From assembly GCA_050084515.1 (NCBI GenBank), contig CM114273.1, positions 40,610,001 to 40,674,000 of the forward strand: a stretch of DNA of 64,000 nucleotides. The letters run 5' to 3'. Below the pieces are notes generated by a model that worked only from the letters and a program-made list of their open reading frames with translations, searched no databases and had not been told where the DNA came from. Positions within the stretch are counted from its first letter, which is position 1; the number at the start of each line of letters is the position of its first letter. Of the stretch, positions 43,398 through 55,000 are shown piece by piece. The position numbers were made by a program, and so were the translations under genes. Source of the stretch: Blasia pusilla. Taxonomy: Eukaryota > Marchantiophyta > Marchantiopsida > Blasiales.

Positions 43398-46070
43398 TCA
43401 GTCCTCCTTCTTCTTGGCCTTGTTATCTCTATATGTCCACACCATAATCGTTGCAGCTCTGAAGAAAACTATGAATCCCAGGAGAGCGAGCATGTCATAG
43501 CCTATGCGTTCGTAGTCAAGAGTGCGATTGAATTTGAGTTGGGTCCACACAAATACGTTGTTGGCATCTTTGAGGCGTGGGCAGAAGCATTCAGGGCAAG
43601 CAGAGGGAGTGGTGCTGCACTGCTGGTTTCGTCCACCATTCAAGCACGAGGGTTGGTCCACATCGCAGTAGAAAGCTATGGAGGTGAGGGAGTTGAGTGC
43701 GTACTGGAGAGGGTTGGTCCAATATACCCAGACGCCCTGAGAAGCAATTTTCTTCTTAGGGATCACGACACCAGAGGTTGCAGTCCAGAATCCGACTATG
43801 ATTGTGACCACGACACTGGCGATCTGTTCGTTGAGAAGGTACAACAGACAGCAGCACAGATATCAGTCAACATGTCTGGATTGTACTCTTTAGGAGTTAG
43901 TGGTGTTGATCAGACCATCAGAGATCAAAGAGAGACTGAATATGAGCGGTATTACTACAAATTGGCAGAAGGAGATTTTGTTCATTGCAACATCTCAATT
44001 TTCTTCTTTAGAAGTTAGTGGTGTTGATCAGGCTACCAGAGATCAAAGAGAGGCTGAATATGAGTGGTATTACTACGAATTGGCAGAGGAAGATTTTGTT
44101 CATTTCCACTTCTGAACTGTCTTCTTGAGGAGTTGGTAGTGTTGATTAAGAGATCAAAGAAATACTGAATATGAGTGGTATTACTACAAATAGGCAGAAG
44201 AAGATTTTGTTCACTACCACATCTAGATTGTATCTTTTGGGAGCTAGCAGTGTTGATCTGGACACAAAAGATAAAAGAGAGATGGAATAAGTGCTATCAC
44301 TACAAATTAGCAGAAGAAGATTGTGGTCACTTCCACATCTGGATTAGGAGCTAGTAGTGTCGGTCAGGACACAATAGATAAAGGAAGACTGAATATGAGT
44401 GGGCTTACTACTAGTTGGCAGAAGAAGATTTGGTCTCTTCCTAGTTGTCTTGACCAGGACACCACAGAATGGATTGCTACAGAGTGACAGAAGAAGATTT
44501 TGGTCATTTCCTTCAATTGAAATGACTAGTAAACACACTGTTGTCAATCTCCAGTAAGAAACTCTAGTGAATACTAGCTGATCAGAAAAACAAGGATAGT
44601 GGGAGAGATTATTGTGGGTTTGCGATGGATCATACGATGTGATCTATGTATGAAAAAAAGTATTTTCTAAGACCCAAGGGAAAAATCCCTCTTTGATTCA
44701 ATGTGATCTGCTGTGATCCTTGATGAGAATGATAAAGTATTTGCTTCTAAGGAGTGGTCCGCATTCACGAGTCTAGCTGTAGCAAAGTCATGAGGCACAT
44801 GTAATGAAGGGAAAGACGTACCTGAGGCGAAACACAGACGGTAATGAGGAACATGCCCATGAAGGTGAGACCCAATGTGAGCTCAAAAGTAACGAACCAG
44901 TAACGGAAGAAATCGGATGCATTGTCAACAGCCATTTGTACCATGAGACAGAAAATGGCACTGTTTATAAATGTGGCCAACCCTAGATATTGCACCTGTC
45001 AGCACAGAGAAGTGTAGAGCTTAGCTTTTAACTATCGATACTATAATGAGACGTGCAATGGATTGACTGAGATGTGACATCGTACAAAACTTCAATACAT
45101 ATGAGCTTGAGTTTCATATATCCCGGAAGAGAAAAGGAGGTGCTACCTGCCACCAGGCCTGTTTTGTTTACACTGGCAGGCAGGAAGAGAAGGTGCTACA
45201 AGAAACGAGGACTGATATTAAGCATGAAAGCTACACTTTGAGACATCAAGAATGAACTTCAAACTCATCAGGACAACTGATTCTGCTAGCCCAACCGAAC
45301 TCTTTCCACCTAGTTTAGAACCCCTTGCTATTGATGGATATAAAGAAGTGCAATCAAAGTTAACAGCTTAACGTCATTGTTAAGAGAAGGCATTCGTGAT
45401 TCGATAGATTTGGAGAACGTCAAGCCAAACCGCAAGAAACTGTGTCTCCATAGACTTGGTGCGGAAGAAGAACAAAAGGTTTTCTAGGATTTTGTTGTAC
45501 ACACAGAATTCGTACCTCTCCCAGGGTCCAGCTGATGCCGTAGAGAAAGAAATTGTACTGATTACTAGCCTTCTCTCTTGCATAGTTCTGCCTTTGCACG
45601 AGAAACTGTGGGAGGACTGATTGTATGTTGGCCATGGCCGACAGTAGGGTTGCAAGGTATAGACTGCTGGAGCGAACTTGCATCTTGATAGTTGTGTCAT
45701 AGGCGATGTTGAAGTACACACTGCCCAACAACAGGGCTGTTATGACACTCGACAGGAGCCGTCCAAAGCTGTAAGGTATGTTTCTCCAGTAGTACTTTTG
45801 CAGTTTCATGAAGATGTATCTGGCACCTGTGGAAAAGGAGTATCCACGACTCTCGTCTGCAATCTCTGGTCCGATCTCTCCCTTCCTCCGCTTCAGGCGC
45901 TGCAGCTGGATGTGATTGTGCATAGCCAGATCGCTCACTCGGTACTCAAAGCCGTAATCTTTGGGCGCGATTCGAGCTCCAGACTTATCTCCAGTGATAT
46001 CAATAGCGTATGAAGCAATACTGGTGTTCTTTGGAAAGCTCGGTGCCCCTGGTATGGATGCAAAGTATGC
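43398..46070 (-). CDS. PDR gene 2 exons 15-17: TMD2 and C-terminus
   Basis: Exon 15 (46070-45516) [54 protein letters not shown] and [20 protein letters not shown]. Exon 16 (44995-44822) [20 protein letters not shown]. Exon 17 (43823-43398) [34 protein letters not shown], a Cys-rich loop (CDVDQPSC ... CPECFC) and last helix [19 protein letters not shown], ending KKKED. Exons 16 and 17 match gene 1 exactly in length; exon 15 is one codon shorter. Confidence 0.87.
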
Positions 46071-49000
46071 CTGAATGAACATCGCACACAAAACCATTTC
46101 AGCTGCAGTTAGGTGTGCAGGTAAAACCTAGATTTTACTTGCAGATCTATCTTTATCTGCCATTGTTCTCCTGAAGTAGATATTTACTCCGCAGTTTCCA
46201 AGGTTTAAAGGTCTCAAGGTTGTAGAAGTATTTCAACCGCCAGCTTTGAATTCCTTTTGGCTACTTCTCAAAGTACCTTTCAGTAGTGCACGAGGTGTGA
46301 TACAACTTTATGTGGACGCCTACATGTATTATGCACAAGATTCACTCCATAGCTTCTTAGGTTCAAAAGGTCTCATGGTCATAGACGCAGTTCAAGCACC
46401 AGCTCTGAATTCCTTTCCCTACTGCTCAAGTACCTTTCAGTAGTGCATGAGATGTGATATAGCTTTATGAACTCATCTGCATGTATCCTGCAGAAGGTTC
46501 ACTCCACAGCTTCAAAGGTTTAAAACGTTTCAGTTTTAGAAGCACTACGAAGACCTGATCTGAATTCGTCTTTGCTACTGCCCAATTGCCTTTCAGTAGT
46601 ACAGGTGTGATGAGTTTATCCAGGAGAAGATTCACTCCACAGTCTCCAAGGTTTGAAGGTCTAAAAGGTTTATAGGCAATTAAAGCACCAGTGTTCTCAA
46701 GCGCTAATTTGTTGTGAATGTTGTTTAGCCATCTTTCAATAGTTAATGAGATGTCACACAACTTGAAGTGTAGATTAAGCAGAGACCTGAGAGGAGGATG
46801 GCCACTATAGCAACGGTTCTCGAGATGAAAAAACATCAGATCTTCCTGCAAAATAAACTTGGGGAGGGTGGGCACCTCAATGTAACTGGCATTTTCACCG
46901 ACAGGACCGAAGTAGACCGTCTCCCCTCCAATCTTGAGAATCTGCACACTATTAAAATAGTTCAAGATCCTCTGGCTGGGATTCTGCAGCACAGCTATTA
47001 CTACTCGTCCAGTGTCCGCAATCACCTGCATCACAATTCATTGGTGTCAATTCTCCTATCCTTCACTTTTAGATTAGACACAATAAACCACCAATTGGAA
47101 CTCTCTTGGAATCATCGAGTTCAACAGGGGGAAAGACCAGACATGGATCAAAGGGAAATTCAAAGAGTCTAGAAATACGGCCAAACCTAAATAAGCTCCT
47201 GTACCCACAAAGTGATTGTATGGGCACAACATCCCCACTGCATGTGTGTTTGAAAATCCCACACACTTGGTCGATTGTAGAGAAAGTCCCTCTAGTCCAA
47301 AAAAAGGAGGTCTTGTCTTGTGTGCAGGTAACCCCATTACATGATGTTCCGTGCATTGTCAATCAAGTCTTTTCTTTGCAAGTTATGCACTAACAACAAA
47401 ACCCTCCCATAGCAACCCTCTTTAACATCCTCATGTCATTGAGAATCTTGACTAGGAAATAGAAACATAACACAAGAGCCTCCATGGAAATGTGGGGATT
47501 ATCATGTGAGGATAGATGCCAGACCTTCAAAGTTCTCACAAGGTGGCCGGTGTAAGTACTATCAAGATTTTTGAATGGTTCGTCAAGGAAGAGAACGCCA
47601 GGGTTGCGTCCTAGCTCTGAAGCGATTCCGACACGGAGGAATTCAGATAAGGTGCACTTGTTATCAGCTACAGACTTAACTAGATCATTCTGGATACTTT
47701 CGAGCTCCATCAATGCTATAATCTGCAATCATTCCAATGGAGACCAAGTCACTCAGAAATATGAGTAGCTCCTTGATATGGAGATGAGGACAATGACAAT
47801 ATGTTAAGCATCATGAGTTGTGAGGAGATTATCAAAGAGGGACTCCGGCAGTCAAGAAAAAAAAATGACACTAACAATCAAGGAGTGACTAGAAGACCCA
47901 TGTAAGAGCTAAACTTGGCAACTTTACAAACAAAATCACAATGTCAATGAGGGGAAGAATCTTCTAAGGGTTGAGATGACAAACCACATTAACAATATTT
48001 GATTCAACGAAAGGCATCCCACAACTCCTCACAAAACATCTCAAGTCGCACAAGCCATCCACATTACCCGCAACGCTAAACAACATCCATTCACAAGATG
48101 CTAAAGACACTTGACAGTGCTATGGTCTTAAAATTCACACAAGAAACTTCAGCGTCTTTTTTCTTTTCGATATCAGGGCTCCAACGTTTTGTATGTTTGA
48201 GCCCTTCCCTTGCCGCACATGCATAAAAAGCTAACAAAAAAAAGGGGGTATTTGAATCCGATTGGGAAAAATAAAGCACCAAATGTAATGATAGGGCGGG
48301 TATATCCAGGAGGACAAGAGACATTGGGATCACCCCTTTAGCTACATCTCAACAACATAAACAACGTCAACTAATGCAATGGTAATTGAGCCATTGGAAA
48401 CTAGACCATCAACTTGGGCAAAGTATTAGGATTTCACATTAAATTGTCTGCTGTTTTCTTCCAGTTTTTTAACTATGGTTAGTTCTGCAAACTATGGTTG
48501 GAAGTTTATCATAGTTACAAGTCTCAGTTAGTTTACTAGTTACCTCTTTAACTATTCTTGTGAGTTTTGGTTATGTTTAATTGTGCACATGGTGTGCTGG
48601 CCTCCCCCTGTTGTGCTGGCCTATTCCTGGTGTGCTGGCCTGCTACTGTTGTGCTGGCCCTTCCACCTTGCCCTACCATGCAGTGGTCCCTTCTGCTGGT
48701 CTCTTCTAGGAAAATATATAACTCCCCCTCTCTTCCCTTCTTCTTTGATTCACTTCTACTCCTGCCCTCTAAGGCTGTGGGTTTTGAGATTAGCTCCTAC
48801 ATACCTGATCCTCTGCTGGTGTCTTGATCAACTAAGAAGGAATGTGCATTGGTGTGGAGAATGCTCCAAGTACCAATCTAGCACAAACTCCTGCATCTTG
48901 GTTTCAACCACCTCTCTTCAGGACTTGTGTATTCTAATAAGGTGTTGCTTTTCAAGCACCCAGTTCTCAATAGAAGTTGTAGACCAGTTCTACATGCAAT

Positions 49001-52000
49001 CCATTTCAGTTTTGCTCTTTTCAGGTTTGTAAGCGATTACCCTCAAGTACATGGTTCAGTGGAAGATCCTGTCGGGATCTACTCTCTTTCTATCATTTTA
49101 AAGTTTTAAAAGTAGATCTGAGAGGAAGTAGAATTCTGATTTCAACACAAAGTACCACACAAGAGAGATACAATAGCTATATTTTATTATGGAAATCACA
49201 TGTAAGAACACATTCCAAGTAATCATTACCTCATCCACAAATTGGACTCGTTGTTGTCGAGTGGTTGTTTGATCAAGTTGAAGGGCTGTATTGAAAGCCA
49301 CCACCTCCTTTACTGTCATGTACACCGAATATGCTTCGAGCTTGTCCACATACCCAGAGACTCGAGCGAACGCCGCTTGCACTTTGGGATACCCATTCAC
49401 CAAAATCTCACCTCCAATGCGTCCAGGTGACACATTCCTTCCTACAAAATGAGTGCACCCAAGCCATTGTTTCAATCAATGTGTATTTGATTGGGAATGG
49501 TAAGAAGTCATTTTGCAAGTTTGCAAACTGGTATTAGAAGTCCTAAACTAGAGAGAACCACACCCATTAGGATGGGGGAATGCCATTAGGGATAAAAGAT
49601 GATGGAGAACTCTTCAAGTTCTTAAACATTAAAGAATTTAAAAGGCCTTCTACTAGGTCCAAAGGCATCACCCCCCAAATTGACAAGAAAAGGGAGAAAC
49701 TCCCTACCACCTAACTCCACCACGTGCACAAACAATATCGATTACCGCAATGCAAACATGAGCGCCACAAAGAAGACTTGTAATAGTAGCATCTCCCACA
49801 GGATTAGCATGCCTCAAAATCTCGTCGGCTTTGCTTCGCTACAACCAAATGGAAACAGATTGTCTACAATATAACAGTACAGTTGGATATGATGATCCAC
49901 AAGAAGAAATGAGACAATCTCAACCATAAAAACGTTTTGGGGATCTCGGAAAGAAAGCTTCCGATGATCACTGCAAATTCTGTCTGTTTCCCCTCATCAC
50001 AGTCTTCTTTGCCCATTGACAATTCTTTGGTTTATGGTTGACTAACATATTGCTACTGCTTACAATTTTGAAAGAGAAACTCTTGCTCTTAATCAAACCT
50101 GCTAATCAATCGAGAAAGGTTACCACCCAAGCAAATAAATGCACACAAAACACTTTTTCCATCATTGTGTCCTTCCCATAACCACTGTACCTTCTGTACC
50201 CACCCCACTTACGATCTTTCTTTTGATCTGCTGATAATCTAATTGACTACGTCTTGGCACTACCAAGAATGGTTTGCTAGATGCAGTACTTGGACATTTT
50301 TACTCTTTCAGTTTGAGGCCAACTGACAAGTTTTAATTTCTTCCATTGATTGACACTTGACCACTTTGTGTGTCTCTGCTTGCAATTCTGAAAGATCACA
50401 AACTTGGGTTCTGAGTAAGACCTGCTAAGCAATGAGAAAGGTTATCGTGTCTTCACTACTTTTTGTGCCACTGCTTGCAAGTTCGACAGAGAAGCAAATT
50501 TCGAGTTCTGAATCCGACCTGCTAAGAAATTTAGAAAGGTTTCTTTACTTCACTACTTTTTGTCACTGCTAGAAATTCTGAAGGAGAAACAAACTTGGGG
50601 TCCTGAATCAGACATGCTGAGCTGTTGAGAAAGGTTATCTTTATTTCACTACTTCTTGTGAGAGAGAAATAAGATGGAGTTCTAAATCAGACCTGCCAAG
50701 ATGGTTGTCTTTACAACACTACTTTTTGAATCACTGCTTGCAATTTTGCAGGAGAAACAAACTTGGGATTCTGAATCAGACCTCCTAAGCTGTTGATAAA
50801 GGTTCTCTCTATTTGTCTGCTTTTTGTCTCACTTCTTGCCAGTCTAGAGGAGAAACAAACTTGGAGTTTTGAATCAAACCTGCTAAGCTATTGAGAAAGG
50901 TTGTCTTTAATTCACTATTTTTTGCGTCACTGATTGCCATTTCTGAACGAGAAACAAACTGGGAGAGTTCTGAATCAGACCTGCTAAGCAATTGAGAAAG
51001 GTTGTCTTTCCAGAGCCTGTAGGTCCAAGCACAGCCAACATCTCTCCTGGTGCTGCCCATCCTGAGACATGATTTACAATGCTGATTGCCTTCCGCAGAG
51101 ATGGAATCAGAATGTTGTAGCTGAGTTCATGCCAGGACAATGTCACAGACAGTGGATCTAGGGACAGCCTTCCAATGACGGAAGCATCCATCCTCTCCAA
51201 ATCTAGAGTCCGCTCGTATCTCCTGAATCTCGCCTGCAGCACATCAAATCACCCTCAGTAAGCGCCTAAGTTTCCAACAATGATTTTGCATTTTCAGCTG
51301 AGAAAACTCTACAAGATATCTGTCAACCTCGACACAAGTTCAGATTTTCATGAGATGATCACTAGACAGAACTGAATGGCTCTTTGGGATATAGTTTTTC
51401 TCAGTTCTATCACAATGAAACTCTCAAAGGTAGCTGTGGAAGCTTTGGGAGTTACATCACCGAAACCCAGAGAAGAAAAACAATTTCAAGCCGCTTAATA
51501 AAGAAGTGGCATCGAATATTCCAACGTGAAGGTTCAAGGGTACAAAAGAATAGAACTAACTATGAAGCCCTCGGTGCCCTTAGCAGCCGTGGTCCAGGCA
51601 CGTTCAACTCATGATGAAAGCTCGCACTCCAACAAAGAGCCATTCCTTGTGTTCACGAATTTTGTAGGAGCTCGTGTTTCCAAACTATGAAGAGTGCAAA
51701 GGCCAAGGTGAGCAGGGATATTTTAAAAACTCCAGCAGGGTTGTCAAACGCTTGCCCTTCAATGCAGACGAATGTGATTGCTGAGTCAAACACAGTTCTA
51801 CTCATCTCCCAAAGTTTCCAGAATTCGGGAACTCCGTGCTTAAGTTTGAGGTAGATGACATCAAGAAATGCAGTTGACTAGGGCTGAATGAGAGGATACG
51901 CATAAAGAACTTTCCACCAAACGTGTGAACAGTTTGGTGCAAATACATACTGATGTGACTGCTGACACACAGACAATTGTACTCAGCCTCCAAATTGTCC

Positions 52001-55000
52001 AAAATTGGCACCCATGGGGGCTTAAGTCTGAGTTCTATGACATCGAGTAATGCAGCAGACTAGATTGAGTGATACGATGGATGGATGGGCAAACAGAAAA
52101 ATCCAGCCCAAAAGTAACACTTGCCTCGACAACAGGGACGATGCTTTGCCGTGGTTTATGCCTGAGCTTGAGGAGAGCATAGTAATTCAATGAAGTCCAG
52201 AGTAGAGTCCAGCCCAGCATCACAGACACTGAGATTGCAATCCAGTGATAACCAGTTCGGAATTGTGATTTCAGTAGAAATGCTCGACCAACTGTCTCGT
52301 TGGGCAGCCCTCTACACTGGGGAATCGTTGACAGGTTAGTCACGTCCTTGCAGAGAACGTTGTGGGAGTGGGAAGTGAACTCGTTTATCATAAGAGCTGT
52401 TATACCATGCTGCAAAGGGTCGAGGTAGTAAGCCCAGATCCAATATTTTGGTATCAAGCGGCGTGGAACCAAGAATCCATTGAACAGGATGAAAATTGGG
52501 AGCAGCAGACCTGCAAAAAGTGGATGGTAGGTCAGTAGTGTTACTTGTCCAACTTGGAATCGTTAGCCCAGGCAATGACGGCAGCTCAGAGAGTCCATGC
52601 ATTTTTCGACACTTCTTACAGTCAAGTGTTTCCTTCCAAGAGACGCTCCACATCAATCAGTATCTCATGGAATTTTTCAGCCAGTCTCCACTGGTTCTCA
52701 CAATCTGCAGATTAAAGATACGCCAAGGATTTGAAGGGCAGAGAGGATGGAAAGCCTGTACTGCAGCAATACTGCTCGAAACCAACTTCTGGACCTGGAG
52801 GAATACACTGCACTGGAGATCAGGTCTTGTACAACCATGTCGTCCCCATCCATAGCCTTTCTGAGCTATATCATTCGATTTTGGAGCCCAAGTAGATCAA
52901 GCAGAGTCTTAAGTTGACGTTTTCCTTACTGCCTAGTGATCAGAATATGCTAGAAAAACAATCTGAATGGTCAGATGCTCCCTTTCTGCTCCTCCAGGCA
53001 GACTGGTACTTTACTCACTCATTCCCTCTGGTTCACGTGGACTGAAATATTAAATGAGCTCAGAGACATTGTGCTGTACAACAGCCTCAGTCCTAGATGA
53101 ACTCCTGGTGAGATCCAAAAATATTATCAAATAATTCACGCAATGTCTGAGCTAATTCCATCTTAAACACGTATGTAACGGGTGACAGGAATGTCAAAGA
53201 GAGGGGCACCAACCTTTCAACTTCAAAACTTTGCGCTCTGGATGACCGCCGCAGTGAGATGACCAAATGAAACTACACTAAGGCCAAGCATGTAAGATCG
53301 CAATGATTGAGGAATTTTCTTCCCCGCGAAGCTCAGAAGATGAGGAATCGTACCAATTATGGAACTGGCAGTAGCGAGATCGGGAGCCAATGCGCTAATA
53401 CAGCGAACCATAGCAGCTCCATGTAAAACAGTCATCAAAGTTAGAAGATAGAAGACCCAGAAGTGCCAACCTCCTTCACTGACCGCGAAGTTTGTGAGGA
53501 AATAAACTATGAGGGTCCAGACTGTTGCCTGCATTCACACAACAAAACCGATCAGGAAAAAGCAAAACCCAAAAAGAAACCAAGAAAAAACATTTACAGT
53601 GATTATGTACATCGACTAAATCATAGTTGCATCCGATGATGAAGTTGGAAAAGTAAAACCGGTCATAATCTTGAAAGATAGAACCTTTTTGATACAGTCC
53701 CCAAGACTTTAAGAACAAATAATACAATCCAATTTAGTGGTGTTTCAGATGAAAAGAACATGTGCAGAAATGACCAGTCAATCCAAGTGACCAAGTTGAG
53801 ATGACAGCCTCAAAGACGAAGACATATTATGTACTACTATGGGTAGTTCCATGAAGCTGTAAGTTCCATGAAGCTGTAAGTTCATCTTTGATCCAGATTC
53901 ATTCCTCCCTTCTGTGTTTTGGATACCCAACCGTACTAGTATCTTAAGCCTCATGCGCAGGTTAGCGTCCTTAGTCCCAACAGCGTACTGGAGATTTATA
54001 GGCACTCACTACTATCTGCTTTGTCCGCTTGATTTTGTGACTTGTAGATACCATGCCCCCCTCTTAATTCTGCATGAGAGTTTCTCCTTTCTTGTCACAG
54101 CTTTGGTGTCTTTGCATATATAGGAAACAGTGGATCATAGGTTGAGCTGGTAACCTCTCTCACCTTATGACATACAGACTTGGGACATACCTCAGCAAAG
54201 GAAATGGGCAGACTACCGACAACTTTCGCGAAAAGGTACGATGACGGACGGTAAAAATGGCCGCCTTGCTGTTTGTAGTAGATGGCTCTTTCCTGCATTA
54301 GACCTGGTAGTTGACCCAGATTGAAAAGTGTCATATCGAGAAGAGTCAAAAACGTAACACCACGGAACAGGTTCATGTCCAGTTGATTCGTGTCCCTTTT
54401 GATTCGTAGGAATATTAACCCCAGAAAAAGGCTAAGCACCACCACCTGCAATTCATAATTTGTGATCACTTCAAAGAGTGAGGTTATTTGTGTCACAGTC
54501 GTGCCTCTTTCAAAATGTGCATAATTCCGTTTCCAGACAGGGAAATACCACCACTTGGACCTGCTAAAAATTGGACCTATGCTTATGCACATTTTGAAAG
54601 AGGCACGACTGTGACACTCTGAAGTTGAGGACAAAGAAACCAGAGCCTCGTTTAATGTTTTCCCAACGAGAAAGAGCTATCTGTACCTGGAATGCACGAA
54701 TGTAAAGGCCAAGCTTATTACGCCATGTCACTTTCAGGTCACGGTTGAGCAAGAGCAAAAACTCTGGCCACGGATCCAGCAAATATTCTCGCTCGAACTG
54801 TGGGTGCTTCTGTTTCACCTCCCACTGCAAGTAACAAGGACACCGTCCAACCAATTGAGAAAATCAGCACTCCGGCACTTGCTTTCTCCTTTAGATTCTC
54901 GCATCAAATATTCAGTAAGAAGTGTGCACTTGACAAAACTGCTACGCAAAAATCATTGCCATTTCTAACTTCTGACAGACAATAGCAGTAGCCCAAGAAT

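Noticed and set aside
49990-50980. CRISPR-like array
   Set aside because: Units are diverged direct copies of an exon boundary without constant repeats and unique spacers, in a eukaryotic intron.
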